Positions 45,548-54,965 of a stretch of DNA of 64,000 bases are shown here, in pieces (the stretch's first letter is position 1; each line of letters begins with the position of its first letter). The stretch covers positions 682,001 through 746,000 of the forward strand of contig NZ_JABFDM010000003.1 of assembly GCF_013178945.1 (NCBI RefSeq), read 5' to 3'. This DNA comes from Bradyrhizobium aeschynomenes (lineage in GTDB: Bacteria; Pseudomonadota; Alphaproteobacteria; Rhizobiales; Xanthobacteraceae). The notes beneath the pieces are model-generated. The model worked only from the letters and a program-made list of their open reading frames with translations, did not search any database and was not told the DNA's origin. A program made the translations under genes and the position numbers.

Positions 45548-46525
45548 GTGACACGTTTCCGGATCGGCACCCGCAAGAGTACGATGGCCCTGGCGCAGAC
45601 GGAGGAGATCGCGCGCCGGCTGCAGGCAGCCATTCCGTCGCTCGACATCGAGATCGTCAAATTCGAGACGACCGGCGACTCGGACCAGACCAGCAAGCTC
45701 TTGACCCACGGCGGCAAGGGTGGCGCATTCGTGGCCGAGATCCGCCGGGCCATGCTGGACGGCAGGCTGAACGCGGCGATGCACTCTCTGAAGGACATGC
45801 CCGGCAACGAGGAGACGCCGGGTCTCGTGATTGCGGCGTTGCTGTCGCGCGATCCGCCGGGTGACGTGCTGGTGTTGCGCAAAGGGCTTTCGCTGGAGGA
45901 CTTCCGCAAGGATGGCGGCCGGGGCTGCAAGATTGGCACCAATGCGGTGCGCCGGGCGGCCTATGCGCGGCGGCTGTTTCCACATGCCGAGCTGATCCAT
46001 TTCCGCGGCGCCGCTGACACCCGCATCCGCAAGCTCGACAATGGCGAGCTGCAGCGGCTGCCGGATGGCGGTGCGGTGGGACCGGCGGATGCGCTGATCA
46101 TGGCGCGCTCCGGGCTTGAGCGGGTCGGCCTTGCCGACCGCGCCTCCTACGAATTTCCGGTCGCCGACATGCTGCCGGCCGCCGGGCAGGGCATCGTCGC
46201 GGTCGAATGCCCCGCGGCCGACTTCGAGACACGCCGCATCCTGGCGACCATTGACGATGCGGCGGCGCGGGCTTGCGCGGATGCCGAGCGCGAGGTGCTG
46301 TGGGTGCTGAACGGCCACTGCAACTCGCCGATCGCCGGCTTTTCGACCATCGAGGCCGGCCAGATGACCTTGACCGCCTCGGTGCTCGACGAGGACGGCG
46401 GCCGCTTCATCGAGGCGCAGCGGACCGGCCCCGCTGATCGTCCGCGCGAGCTCGGCCGTGCGGTCGGGCTCGAACTGCTCGGCAATGGCGCGGCTGAGCT
46501 GATCGAGCGCAGCCGGCCGCGTTAG
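45548..46525 (+). CDS. hemC: Hydroxymethylbilane synthase (porphobilinogen deaminase), divergent
   Basis: This 325-residue enzyme polymerises four porphobilinogens. Despite divergence the key residues remain: aspartate in AAMHSLKDMP, arginines in GTNAVRRAAY and FRGAADTRIRKLD, and dipyrromethane-cofactor cysteine C258 in NGHCNSPIAGF (usually GGCQVPIG). The loop GGKGGAFVAE differs from the usual GGKGLFVKE. GTG 45548 is used. It is convergent with hemE, their stops 4 bp apart. Whether it is the main or a second HemC of the cell cannot be told here. Confidence 0.87.
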   Translation: MTRFRIGTRKSTMALAQTEEIARRLQAAIPSLDIEIVKFETTGDSDQTSKLLTHGGKGGAFVAEIRRAMLDGRLNAAMHSLKDMPGNEETPGLVIAALLSRDPPGDVLVLRKGLSLEDFRKDGGRGCKIGTNAVRRAAYARRLFPHAELIHFRGAADTRIRKLDNGELQRLPDGGAVGPADALIMARSGLERVGLADRASYEFPVADMLPAAGQGIVAVECPAADFETRRILATIDDAAARACADAEREVLWVLNGHCNSPIAGFSTIEAGQMTLTASVLDEDGGRFIEAQRTGPADRPRELGRAVGLELLGNGAAELIERSRPR

Positions 46526-46529
46526 TCGG

Positions 46530-47576
46530 TCACGCCTTGTAGGCGCGCACGCGCTTGAGCATCTGCTCGACATGGGCGATCGGGGTTTCCGGCGTGATGC
46601 CGTGGCCGAGATTGAAGATGTGGCGGCCGCCTGAATAGCTCGTCAGCACGTCGTCGACCGCCTGGTCGAGCGCGGCGCCGCCGGTGATCAGCGCCAGCGG
46701 ATCGAGGTTGCCCTGCACGGCGACCTTGCTCTGCACCCGCTCGCGCACCTGCCCGGGCTCCGCCGTCCAGTCGATGCTGACCGCATCGATGCCGGTCTCG
46801 GTGACATAGCCAGGCAGCAGCGCGCCGGCGCCGCGCGGAAAGCCGATGATCTTTGCATCGGGCCGCACCTTGCGCACGCCCGCGACGATGCGGCGGGTCG
46901 GTGCGACCGACCAGCGGGCGAACTCGCGGGGGGACAGCACACCGGCCCAGGTGTCGAAGATCTGCAGCGCGTCGGCGCCGGCCTCGAGCTGCTTCAAGAG
47001 ATAGGCGATCGAGCTGTCCACCAGCGCGTCGATGATTTTCTGGAAGGCATCGGGATGACGATAGGCGAGCAGCCGCGCCGGCGCCTGGTCGGGCGTGCCA
47101 TGGCCGGCGACCATGTAGGTCGCGACCGTCCACGGTGCGCCGCAGAAACCGATCAGCGCGGTGCTCTGCGGCAGCTCCGCACGAACGCGGCGCAAGGCCT
47201 CGAACACCGCATCCAGCTTGGAAAGGTCGGCCTGCGCGGACAGCGTCGCAATCTTCTCCGGCGTATCGAGCGGATCGAGCCGCGGCCCCTCGCCGACCTC
47301 GAAGCGGACGCTGCGGCCGAGAGCGTGCGGAATTACCAGAATGTCGGAGAAGATGATCGCCGCATCGAAGCCGAAGCGTCGGATCGGCTGTAGCGTGACC
47401 TCCGCCGCGAGCTCCGGGTTGAAGCAGAGGTCGAGGAAGCCGCCCGCCTTGGCACGGACCTCGCGATATTCCGGCAGATAGCGGCCGGCCTGCCGCATCA
47501 TCCAGATCGGAGGTACGCTTTTGCGCTGACCGGCCAGCACGTCGATGAAAGGCTTGTTCACGGCAGTCTCACTCAC
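46530..47576 (-). CDS. hemE: Uroporphyrinogen decarboxylase
   Basis: This 348-residue enzyme of normal length carries the family signatures [33 protein letters not shown] and [11 protein letters not shown]. It converts uroporphyrinogen III to coproporphyrinogen III and is two steps downstream of HemC. GTG 47576 with GGAG 8 bp upstream is preferred. A very long upstream in-frame extension is antisense to other genes and is not real. Confidence 0.95.
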   Translation of the reverse strand: MSETAVNKPFIDVLAGQRKSVPPIWMMRQAGRYLPEYREVRAKAGGFLDLCFNPELAAEVTLQPIRRFGFDAAIIFSDILVIPHALGRSVRFEVGEGPRLDPLDTPEKIATLSAQADLSKLDAVFEALRRVRAELPQSTALIGFCGAPWTVATYMVAGHGTPDQAPARLLAYRHPDAFQKIIDALVDSSIAYLLKQLEAGADALQIFDTWAGVLSPREFARWSVAPTRRIVAGVRKVRPDAKIIGFPRGAGALLPGYVTETGIDAVSIDWTAEPGQVRERVQSKVAVQGNLDPLALITGGAALDQAVDDVLTSYSGGRHIFNLGHGITPETPIAHVEQMLKRVRAYKA

Positions 47577-47760
47577 GCTCGGGGCTCCGCAACCTCGGGG
47601 GAACGGCTTACCGTCCGTGATACATGGCCGGGCGGTTCCGGCCAAGCTTATATCGGTCCGCCGGCGCCGGGGTGCGGCGGCCACTGCGGCAGCTGGATGC
47701 CTTGTTGATCGGGGAACACGCGTTTCGCGGCCGCGTTGTCGTCTCACAGGGAGATCGATC

Positions 47761-48003
47761 ATGGCCGAGAAATTCAATCCCGCTCCGCACGACAAGCACG
47801 CCGTCGATCCGCGCGAGGCCGTTCGCCTCGACAGCGAAGCCAAGACGCAGCTCGACAAGGGACTGATGGACACGTTCCCAGCGTCAGATCCGATCAGCGT
47901 GCAGCAGCCGTCGACGACACGCATGAAGGACGACGATGCCAATGGGCGCGAACACCAGGAACCTTCATTGTGGGACAAGGTGCGCTCGGTGTTCGCGCGC
48001 TGA
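47761..48003 (+). CDS. Small acidic protein with DTFPASDP motif
   Basis: This 80-residue hydrophilic protein contains [17 protein letters not shown], a motif shared by many small uncharacterised alphaproteobacterial proteins. It ends in a short basic helix ([11 protein letters not shown]). AGGGAGA precedes ATG 47761. It is transcribed divergently from hemE. Function unknown. Confidence 0.8.
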   Translation: MAEKFNPAPHDKHAVDPREAVRLDSEAKTQLDKGLMDTFPASDPISVQQPSTTRMKDDDANGREHQEPSLWDKVRSVFAR

Positions 48004-48051
48004 ACTAACAAGCGCGACGGCGCCGAACTGCGCGTGTTGGATGCGAGAATT

Positions 48052-48085
48052 CCGTAATTGTACGGTGATTGCCGTAGTCTTACGG
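48052..48085 (+). promoter_or_regulatory. Twin palindromic operators CCGTA-N4-TACGG
   Basis: Two perfect 5-4-5 palindromes, CCGTAATTGTACGG (48052-48065) and CCGTAGTCTTACGG (48072-48085), have centres exactly 20 bp apart, so they face the same side of the helix. They lie about 90 bp upstream of the diguanylate cyclase start. The binding factor is unknown. Confidence 0.65.
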
Positions 48086-48134
48086 TGCGCCTCAATCGGC
48101 TTCGGATGGGGCGCATTTCAGAGTTAAATAAGAT

Positions 48135-48179
48135 GTCCATGGGACTCTCCCGCCGTCCGGAGAGTCCCGCGGAATGGAC
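48135..48179 (+). promoter_or_regulatory. Leader hairpin that pairs the start codon of the diguanylate cyclase gene
   Basis: GGGACTCTCC (48141-48150) pairs with GGAGAGTCCC (48159-48168) around an 8-base loop. Beyond a 5-base bulge GCGGA (48169-48173), GTCCAT (48135-48140) pairs with ATGGAC (48174-48179), which contains the start codon. In total 16 base pairs hold the start codon in a stem, with the only ribosome-site-like bases in the bulge. Confidence 0.6.
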
Positions 48180-50084
48180 GTTGTTGCGACCAAAGTCGAT
48201 CGAAGCCGCTTGCCAGTGTGGGCGGCCGGCGTCCTCACGCTCGTTTGCGGCGCCATCCTCGCCTTCAGTGGCTGGAGCGAATGGGCCTCGCGAAATGCGG
48301 AGATGCACAATGCGGAGATTGATCTCGGCAACCTTGCGCGCTCGCTGACCCAGCATGTCGAGGACACCGTCGAGCTTGCGGATTCGCTGCTGCGCGGCGT
48401 CGTCACTGCGCTCGAGACCGATGACGGCAAGCCGGGCGCGATCACTCGGCTGCAGACGATCCTGAAGTCGAGAAAACCGGGCCTCGGCCGCATCCGCGGC
48501 ATCTTCGCCTACGGCGAAAATGGCGACTGGCTCGCCACGACAGAGGACGTCACGCTCACCAACTACAACAATTCGGATCGCGACTACTTCGTCCATCACC
48601 GCACGTCGGCCGACCGCTCCCTGCTGATCGGTCGCCCGGTGCAGAGCAAGTCCGGCGGGCAATGGGTCATCACCCTGTCGCGGCGTTGGAACCACGCCGA
48701 CGGCCGGTTCGGCGGTGTCGTGCTGGCGACCATCGACGTGGCCTATTTCGCTCAGTACTACCGACAGTTCGACGTCGGGCCGCACGGCACGATCAGTCTG
48801 ATGAGCCGCGATGGAGCCGTGCTCGCGGACAACGCCGAGCCGGACCCGAAAAGTCTCGGTCGACCGGTCGACGAGGCGATCCCCTATCATCCCGCATCCG
48901 GCGTCTTGTCCTTCCGTCGCTCGGGCGAGATTTCCGGGCGCATCGGCTTCTATCAGCACGCGCAGCGTTACCCCTTCCTTGTTCTTGCCACGCGCTTGGA
49001 AGCGGAAGTCCTGACCTCGTGGAGACGCGGGGCTTTCGTCCGTCTCGCGGTGCTGGTCTCCCTGGTCGCGCTCGTGATCGCGATCGGTATTTTCCTGGTG
49101 AAGCAGCTGTTGCAGCGCCAGCAACTCGCTTCGGCGCTGGCCGCCAAGGAGGAGAACTTCCGGCTGCTTGCCGAAGGCTCCAGCGACATCGTGACGCGCA
49201 TCGAGCTCGACGAGTGCATCGGCTACGTCTCGCCCTCCACCTCGCGCGTTCTCGGCTGGCATCCGTCGCAGCTCCTGGGCAAGCGCGCAATCTCGGGGGT
49301 CAACCCGCTCGATCGTCCGCAACTCCAGGAGATTCTCGATCAGCTCCGGAAGGGCGTTGCCGACGAGGCGCGCGCGACCTACCGGATGCGTCGGCGTGAC
49401 AAATCGGAGATTTGGGTCGAGGCCACCATCCGCGCCACCCGCCGTCCTGATGGCGAGCTTGACGGCTTCGTCGCGGTGACCCGCGACGTGACGCAGCAGA
49501 AGACGCTGCAAGGCCGGCTGGAGACGCTCGCGATCGAGGACGGCCTCACCGGGCTCGCCAACCGTCGCCGCTTCGACGAGCGGCTGTTGGAGGAATGGGG
49601 CAGGGCCTACCGCGAAAGGACTTCGCTGGCGTTGTTGATGATCGATATCGATCACTTCAAGGCCTACAACGACACCTATGGCCATCCAGCGGGGGACGAA
49701 TGCCTGCACACCGTCGCCGGCATCCTGGCCGACGAGGCGCAGCGCAGCTCGGACCTCGTGGCCCGCTATGGCGGCGAGGAGTTCGCCATCCTGCTGCCGA
49801 ACACCGATGCCGTCGGATGCGCCCGACTCGGCGAGCGCATCCGGCGCGCGCTGCACGCCGCCGGCCTCGTCCACGAGCACAACGTCGCGGGCATCGTGAC
49901 GGCCAGCCTCGGCGGCGCGGTCTGCCGGCCGGGTTTCGAGCGCTCCGCCGGCCCGGCCTCGCTGATCGAAGCCGCCGACCGCGCGCTCTATGCTGCCAAA
50001 GACGGCGGCCGGGACCGCTTGGTCATGGCCGGCGAGGTCGTCGATCTGCCGTCGAGCAGAGCCCCGGCGACCGTCCCGGCCTGA
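48174..50084 (+). CDS. Membrane diguanylate cyclase (periplasmic Cache-like sensor, PAS, GGDEF)
   Basis: This 636-residue protein has a membrane helix near residues 15-33, a periplasmic Cache-like sensor and a second helix at about 285-305. A PAS domain follows, then a GGDEF domain with intact active site GGEEF (533-537) and an inhibitory RxxD site (RSSD, 524-527) exactly five residues upstream. It should make cyclic di-GMP with product inhibition. Two operators and a start-codon hairpin precede it, suggesting control at both transcription and translation. The ATG at 48174 is the only start that keeps the first helix. Confidence 0.9.
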   Translation: MDVVATKVDRSRLPVWAAGVLTLVCGAILAFSGWSEWASRNAEMHNAEIDLGNLARSLTQHVEDTVELADSLLRGVVTALETDDGKPGAITRLQTILKSRKPGLGRIRGIFAYGENGDWLATTEDVTLTNYNNSDRDYFVHHRTSADRSLLIGRPVQSKSGGQWVITLSRRWNHADGRFGGVVLATIDVAYFAQYYRQFDVGPHGTISLMSRDGAVLADNAEPDPKSLGRPVDEAIPYHPASGVLSFRRSGEISGRIGFYQHAQRYPFLVLATRLEAEVLTSWRRGAFVRLAVLVSLVALVIAIGIFLVKQLLQRQQLASALAAKEENFRLLAEGSSDIVTRIELDECIGYVSPSTSRVLGWHPSQLLGKRAISGVNPLDRPQLQEILDQLRKGVADEARATYRMRRRDKSEIWVEATIRATRRPDGELDGFVAVTRDVTQQKTLQGRLETLAIEDGLTGLANRRRFDERLLEEWGRAYRERTSLALLMIDIDHFKAYNDTYGHPAGDECLHTVAGILADEAQRSSDLVARYGGEEFAILLPNTDAVGCARLGERIRRALHAAGLVHEHNVAGIVTASLGGAVCRPGFERSAGPASLIEAADRALYAAKDGGRDRLVMAGEVVDLPSSRAPATVPA

Positions 50085-50097
50085 GCTTCCGTTGCCG

Positions 50098-50331
50098 TCA
50101 GTAGTGCGGCGGCGGCTCATGGCGCGGCCCCTCGGCGGTGCTCTGGGCCTCGGCCAGGCGCTCCACCAGCAATGCGATCTGCCGCTTGAGCGCATCGATC
50201 TCGCGCCATTGCGCCGTGATGGTCTGGTTCAGCGTCTCGATCGTGTCGTCCTGGAAGGTCAGGCGCATCTCCAGCGCATCGATCCGCTCGCTGAGCTCCT
50301 GGCTCGACTGCGGCTGCTCAGAGTGGCTCAT
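50098..50331 (-). CDS. slyX: SlyX family protein
   Basis: This 77-residue protein is predicted as one long coiled coil ([24 protein letters not shown], then [16 protein letters not shown]) with the SlyX-type ending PRHEPPPHY. SlyX function is not established. The ATG at 50331 overlaps the stop of trhO (ATGA), so the two are co-translated. Confidence 0.88.
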   Translation of the reverse strand: MSHSEQPQSSQELSERIDALEMRLTFQDDTIETLNQTITAQWREIDALKRQIALLVERLAEAQSTAEGPRHEPPPHY

Positions 50332-51095
50332 GGCACGCGCCCTCCGGGTGTATCGGGGGCAGCGTGGCCGAGCTCGCGCAGGCCGTGACCGAGCGCCACC
50401 CGCTCGTCGAACACGAAGCAGCCGCCACGCCAGCGGCTTTCGGCCTCCGGAACCTCCTCGAGATATTTGAGGATGCCGCCCTTGAGATGGTAGACCTCGG
50501 AAAAGCCGCGGGCCAGCAGCAGCGCGCTCGCCTTCTCGCAGCGGATGCCGCCGGTGCAGAACATCGCCACCCGCCTGTGCCTCGCCGGATCGAGCGAACC
50601 CGCCACGAAATCCTTGAACTGCCCGAAGCTGTGCAGGCCGGGATCGACCGCGCCTTCGAACGTCCCCATCGCCACCTCGAACGCGTTCCTGGTGTCGAGC
50701 ACGACCATGCCGGGTGCGGCGATCAGCGCGTTCCAATCCGCGGGACTGACATAGGTGCCGACCTGGCGGGTCGGATCGGCGGCGGGATCGCCGAGCGTCA
50801 CGATCTCCCGCTTCAGCCGGACCTTCAGGCGCTGGAACGGCATGGAAGCGGCGCGCGAATATTTCAGCTCGAGGTGATCGAGGCGGCCAGCGAACAGCGT
50901 TCCCTGGCAAAGCTCGTCGACCAGCGCGGCGATCGCCTCGGCCGACCCGGCGACTGTCCCGTTGATGCCCTCCTCGGCCAAGAGGATGCTGCCCTTGATG
51001 CCGCGCGCGGCGCAGAAGGTCTGGAGCGGCGGTCGCAGATCGCGGACATCCGGCAGGGCGACGAACTGATAGAAAGCGGCGACGGTCAGAGGCAT
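50328..51095 (-). CDS. trhO: tRNA uridine 5-hydroxylase TrhO (rhodanese family)
   Basis: This 255-residue protein of the YceA/TrhO family has an N-terminal ferredoxin-like part (IKGSILLAEEGINGTVAG) and a rhodanese domain with active cysteine in MFCTGGIRCEKA. TrhO performs the prephenate-independent hydroxylation of wobble uridine in tRNA. The start MPLTVAAFYQF at 51095 matches the family. The in-frame continuation to 52874 is antisense to the transferase gene and rejected. Operon with slyX. Confidence 0.9.
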   Translation of the reverse strand: MPLTVAAFYQFVALPDVRDLRPPLQTFCAARGIKGSILLAEEGINGTVAGSAEAIAALVDELCQGTLFAGRLDHLELKYSRAASMPFQRLKVRLKREIVTLGDPAADPTRQVGTYVSPADWNALIAAPGMVVLDTRNAFEVAMGTFEGAVDPGLHSFGQFKDFVAGSLDPARHRRVAMFCTGGIRCEKASALLLARGFSEVYHLKGGILKYLEEVPEAESRWRGGCFVFDERVALGHGLRELGHAAPDTPGGRVP

Positions 51096-51227
51096 GCGGC
51101 CGTTTACCAGCAGACCTGACCATAGAAAAGCTGGTATCCCCGGCCATTGCCGAGGCTGGAAAGAATGTGCCATGTAGCTGGCCGGGACTGGCATTACGGC
51201 CACCACGAGATCACGCAGCGAGCAACG

Positions 51228-52814
51228 ATGAGAAGCTTCCACTTTCCCGGCAGGTCCACGGTCCACGCCCAGAACGGCATGATCGCCACCTCGCACCCGC
51301 AGGCCGCGCTGGCTGGGATCGAGGTGCTGCGCGCCGGCGGTACGGCTGCGGACGCGGCGGTGGCGGCCTGCGCCCTGCTCGGGGTGATCGAACCGCAATC
51401 GACCGGCATCGGCGGCGACTGCTTCGCGCTGGTGCAGCCCAAGGGCGAGGGCCGGATCATGGCCTATAACGGCTCCGGCCGGGCGCCCGCCGCGGCCACC
51501 GTCGACTGGTACCTCGAGCGCAAGATCCACTCGGTGCCGCTGACCTCCGCCCATGCGGTGTCCGTGCCCGGCGCGATCGACGCCTGGGATCGCATCCTGC
51601 GCGACCATGGCCGGCTTGGCCTCGACCGTCTGCTGCAGCCGGCGATCCGCGCCGCCGAGGACGGCTATGTGGTGGCGCCGCGCGTCGCCTTCGACTGGAA
51701 CAACCAGTTCGAGAAGCTCAAGAACGGCACCAACACCGCGCGCCACTTCCTGCCGGGCGGCAAGGCGGCGGTGGCCGGCGACGTGATCCGCCAGCCGGAG
51801 CTGGCGCAGACCCTGCGCGTCATCGCCAAGGACGGACCGAAGGGCTTCTACACCGGGGCCGTCGCCGAGGACATGGTGCAGACCCTGCGCGGCATCGGCG
51901 GTCTTCATACGCTGGAGGATTTCGCCAACCACCAGACCGAGGTGACCGCCCCGATCGGCACCACCTACAAGGACCACGACGTCTGGCAGTGCCCGCCAAA
52001 CGGTCCGGGCATCACCATGCTGGTCATGCTCAACATCCTCGCGCGCTTCGACCTCACGCGCATCGCGCCGCTCAGCATCGAGCGCTTCCATCTCGAGGCC
52101 GAGGCCGCGCGCATCGCCTACATGATGCGCGAGCAGCATATCGGCGATCCCGCGCACATGACCACCGAGGTTGCCAGCATCCTCGCCAAGGAATTCGCCG
52201 ACGAGTACATCTCGCAGATCAGCCTCGACAAGCTGCTCGACCTGCCCAACGTCGCGCCGCCGATGAATCCCGAGACGGTCTACATCACGGTCGTCGACCG
52301 CGACCGCAACGTCTGCTCCTTCATCAACTCGATCGCGCATTCGTTCGGCTCCGCGATCGTCTCGAACGAGACCGGCGTGCTCCTGCAGAATCGCGCCGGC
52401 GGCTTCCGCATTCAGCCGGGTCATCCGAACTGCATCGGTCCGGGCAAGCGGCCGCTGCACACCATCATCCCGGCGCTGGCCACCAAGGCCGGTCGCGCCC
52501 AGATGTCGTTCGGCGTCATGGGCGGCCAGTATCAGCCCGTAGGCCAGACCCACGTGCTCACCAACATTCTCGACTATGGCTGCGACGTGCAGGAGGCCAT
52601 CGATATGGCGCGCGGCCTGCACTACGAGGGCGTCTATCAGCTCGAGGACGGCGTCCCGGCCGAGGTCGTCGAGGGGCTGCAGAAGATCGGTCACAAGACT
52701 ACCAAGGTGGTCTCGCCGCTCGGCGGCGGCCAGGGCATCTGGATCGACTGGGACAAGGGCACGCTCACCGGCGGCTCCGATCCGCGCAAGGACGGCTGCG
52801 CGCTGGGGTATTGA
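51228..52814 (+). CDS. Gamma-glutamyltransferase family protein
   Basis: This 528-residue Ntn hydrolase has an N-terminal signature (ATSHPQAALAGIEVLRAGGTAADAA, QSTGIGGDCFAL). The predicted autocleavage/nucleophile threonine T350 lies in NPETVYITVVDRD (TTHYSVVD in E. coli). GPGKRPLHTIIPAL and the closing GGGQGIWID follow. No signal peptide is seen, unlike periplasmic GGT, so a cytoplasmic acylase-like member is possible. Substrates may be glutathione or other gamma-glutamyl compounds. Confidence 0.88.
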   Translation: MRSFHFPGRSTVHAQNGMIATSHPQAALAGIEVLRAGGTAADAAVAACALLGVIEPQSTGIGGDCFALVQPKGEGRIMAYNGSGRAPAAATVDWYLERKIHSVPLTSAHAVSVPGAIDAWDRILRDHGRLGLDRLLQPAIRAAEDGYVVAPRVAFDWNNQFEKLKNGTNTARHFLPGGKAAVAGDVIRQPELAQTLRVIAKDGPKGFYTGAVAEDMVQTLRGIGGLHTLEDFANHQTEVTAPIGTTYKDHDVWQCPPNGPGITMLVMLNILARFDLTRIAPLSIERFHLEAEAARIAYMMREQHIGDPAHMTTEVASILAKEFADEYISQISLDKLLDLPNVAPPMNPETVYITVVDRDRNVCSFINSIAHSFGSAIVSNETGVLLQNRAGGFRIQPGHPNCIGPGKRPLHTIIPALATKAGRAQMSFGVMGGQYQPVGQTHVLTNILDYGCDVQEAIDMARGLHYEGVYQLEDGVPAEVVEGLQKIGHKTTKVVSPLGGGQGIWIDWDKGTLTGGSDPRKDGCALGY

Positions 52815-52884
52815 GGCGGACGCGTTCTCGCGAACTATCTCACCATCACCGCGCTTGGGCCCTGCCGTGTCCACACATTCCGCT

Positions 52885-53037
52885 GTCGTCCCGGCCTTGA
52901 GCCGGGACCCATACCCCCAAGGGAGTTGTTTGAGGCGCGTTTGTCATTGGCTTTTGTGCCCATCACCTCTGCTGCGGCGTATGGGTCCCGGATCGGCGCC
53001 ATGCCGCGCTGTGCGCGTCATGGCTGTCCGGGACGAC
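52885..53037. repeat. Long palindromic repeat, type 2 copy, right arm disrupted
   Basis: The left arm 52885-52912 is identical to that at 36036. The right arm starts ATGGGTCCCGG at 52981 but is split by about 35 foreign bases before resuming CCGGGACGAC (ending 53037). It is a decayed or rearranged copy. Confidence 0.7.
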
Positions 53038-53162
53038 AGTTGTGAGTGGGCGCATTCACGGTTCAAACAGCTGCGAGAAGGATCGGGGACGTGTCATCGC
53101 GTTCTCGCAGCGCAACGCGCCCGAGCTCTGCTATCAGTTCGTCCCTCGCAAACATGCAGAGG

Positions 53163-53267
53163 GCGCAGGGAATGCCGGGTGAAGGCCTCACCCATGGCCC
53201 GCCTGCGGAAAAAAATGCAGGCGGCAGGTACCACAGGCAAAGCCGTTTCAACCGGCATTCCCTGCGC
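53163..53267 (-). repeat. Structured repeat, copy 2 (nested hairpins)
   Basis: The outer arms 53163-53178 and 53252-53267 are exact inverse complements over 16 bp. The inner hairpin has CCGCCTGC/GCAGGCGG (53199-53206, 53217-53224) with a 10-base loop, identical in stem to copy 1 at 35770. A third small hairpin (GGGTGA/TCACCC, 53177-53193) is specific to this copy. On the minus strand the loop is T-rich. Confidence 0.7.
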
Positions 53268-53649
53268 GACGGTCTTCACGCTTATACGCAGTCTCCCTGG
53301 TGCGCCGGGCTTGTTGGCCACCATCACCACGCGGCACGTCAGCGCCATCGCGGCTTGATACCAGCGTCGGGGTATCAGGACGCTGCGACTTCACGTCCGC
53401 AGCAAAGCCGTTCGTCGGCGCGCCCGAAGACACGCTGCGGCTTCATCGCGGCCATCGCATCCCCGCCTCGCGTGTCGTGACGATCGCGCGCAACGCCCCT
53501 CCGCAGTGAGGCGGGATGCCGGCAATCAATCATGAATTCCGATAAAGCGCAAGAGATTTATTTATTTCGGAAGTCGATGCCGGGCTGGTCACTTGCGCCG
53601 CCATGCGCTAAACCGCGGCTCCCGTGAACGAGCAGAGGCAGTCTGGAGC

Positions 53650-54120
53650 ATGCAGCGTCCGATGAATCGAAGAGTTGCGCTGATGGCGGCGGCATCGGCC
53701 GCGGCCGGTGCCATGCTGGGCTTCCATCCGGTCTCGGCACAGACCAGTTCCGCCAAACCCACAGGAAAGACCATGACCACTCCCTCCGGATTGCAGATCA
53801 TCGACACCAAGGAAGGCACCGGCGCGACGCCGTCGCGCGGTCAGACCTGCGTGATGCACTACACCGGCTGGCTCTACGAGAATGGCCAGAAGGGCAAGAA
53901 ATTCGACTCCTCGGTCGACCGCAACGAACCGTTCGAATTCCCGATCGGCATGAAGCGCGTGATCGCCGGCTGGGACGAGGGGGTTGCCACCATGAAGGTC
54001 GGCGGCAAGCGCACGCTGATCATTCCGCCGGAGCTCGGCTATGGTGCTCGCGGCGCCGGCGGCGTCATCCCGCCGAACGCGACGCTGATGTTCGATGTGG
54101 AGTTGTTGGGCGTGAAGTAG
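53650..54120 (+). CDS. Exported FKBP-type peptidyl-prolyl isomerase
   Basis: This 156-residue protein has a signal peptide (hydrophobic AAASAAAGAMLGF, cleavage near VSAQ) and then one FKBP domain: VMHYTGWLYENGQ, KFDSSVDR, FPIGMKRVIAGWDEGV, RTLIIPPELGYG and ATLMFDVELL. It speeds proline isomerisation of exported proteins. ATG 53650 is used, and ATG 53662 would also leave a signal peptide. Confidence 0.92.
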   Translation: MQRPMNRRVALMAAASAAAGAMLGFHPVSAQTSSAKPTGKTMTTPSGLQIIDTKEGTGATPSRGQTCVMHYTGWLYENGQKGKKFDSSVDRNEPFEFPIGMKRVIAGWDEGVATMKVGGKRTLIIPPELGYGARGAGGVIPPNATLMFDVELLGVK

Positions 54121-54177
54121 GACGCCTGATCGCCAACTTCACACGTAGCACTGCGCATGGATGCGGTGCTGATGACT

Positions 54178-54338
54178 GCGCCCTCTCCCCTTGTGGGAGA
54201 GGGCATGTAGGACAGAGCAGCGTACTCGGTTGGGTGAGGGGTTTCTCTCCACGAGCGCATCCGGTTGAGAGAGACCCCTCACCCTTTCGTGGACGTGGAT
54301 GAGCCGTACATGCCCTCTCCCACAAGGGGAGAGGGCGC
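54178..54338. mobile_element. MITE-like element C (161 bp, perfect 32-bp inverted ends)
   Basis: Arms 54178-54209 and 54307-54338 are exact 32-bp inverse complements (core CCCTCTCCCC). A second nested pair, 54232-54249 and 54267-54284 (GGGTGAGGGG core), is also exact. There is no ORF. The nested pairs give an almost fully paired fold. Confidence 0.65.
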
Positions 54339-54375
54339 TATATCAGGCAGCGCTAGGCTGTCGATCTTGCTGTCG

Positions 54376-54491
54376 CGTAGGGTGGGCAAGGCAGCACGCG
54401 TTCCCACCGCCGATCTGCGGGTGTGGTCAGAATGGCGGGTACGGCGCGTGAGCTTCGATGGAAGCAGCTCGGCGCCTTTGCCCACCCTACG
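54376..54491. repeat. Inverted repeat with CGTAGGGTGGGCAA ends
   Basis: Ends 54376-54391 and 54476-54491 match as inverse complements at 15 of 16 positions. The word GGTGGGCA also bounds the small element at 14599. It is a repeat of a family common in related genomes, with no gene inside. Confidence 0.6.
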
Positions 54492-54512
54492 GATCACAAC
54501 TAACAAACAGGC

Positions 54513-54540
54513 AAAGCCGGCCCCGTCAGGAGCCGGCTTT
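54513..54540 (-). terminator. Rho-independent terminator of the CsbD-like gene
   Basis: AAAGCCGGC and GCCGGCTTT form a 9-bp stem with a 10-base loop. Read on the minus strand it is followed by a T-rich stretch (TTTGCCTGTTTG). It lies 63 bp after the CsbD stop. Confidence 0.75.
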
Positions 54541-54602
54541 GTGATCTCGATGTCGACGATCAGCAGCGCCGCGTCAGCGGCGCGCTGTCGCGCTTACCTC
54601 GA

Positions 54603-54818
54603 TCAGAGGTTCTTGTTCGCCGCGCCGGCCGCAGTGTTCACGGCGTCCTTGGTGGCCTGCTTGGCATCGCCCAGCGCCTGCTGGCCCTTGCCCTTCACTT
54701 CCTGAACGGCGCCTTCGCCCTCCAGGCGGTCGTTGCCGGTGGCTTCGCCGATGCCCTGCTTGGCCTTGCCGACGGCTTCGTTGGTCGCGCCTTTGATCTT
54801 GTCCATGGTCGAACCCAT
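54603..54818 (-). CDS. CsbD family stress protein
   Basis: This 71-residue hydrophilic helical protein has the CsbD pattern [31 protein letters not shown] followed by [18 protein letters not shown]. These abundant small proteins are induced by general stress in several bacteria, with unknown biochemical role. GAGAGGAA precedes ATG 54818. A terminator follows the gene. Confidence 0.92.
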   Translation of the reverse strand: MGSTMDKIKGATNEAVGKAKQGIGEATGNDRLEGEGAVQEVKGKGQQALGDAKQATKDAVNTAAGAANKNL

Positions 54819-54965
54819 AGTTCCTCTCCGTTGTTCGTGTGAACTGTGCGGGACCAACGCGGGCAGTACGAAAAGGTTCGCGGGGAACCGGAATGGCGCC
54901 GCTGCGGCATTTCGACTAGGATGCGTCGGTTCCTATCGACCATCACGAATTCGAGAAGAAGAAAA

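Larger units (their letters stand above)
52815..53592. other. Repeat-rich gene-free stretch
   Basis: It contains a damaged type 2 palindrome (52885-53037) and copy 2 of the structured repeat (53163-53267). The frames seen are low-complexity and repeat-derived. The upstream region of the FKBP gene (from about 53540) is relatively AT-rich and may hold its promoter. Confidence 0.6.

Noticed and set aside
47577..50195. Long in-frame N-terminal extension of hemE (total 1221 residues).
   Set aside because: It runs antisense to the diguanylate cyclase and the small acidic protein. HemE homologues start at the chosen GTG.
51096..52874. N-terminal extension of trhO (total 848 residues).
   Set aside because: It is antisense to the gamma-glutamyltransferase gene, and TrhO proteins begin at MPLTVAAFYQF.
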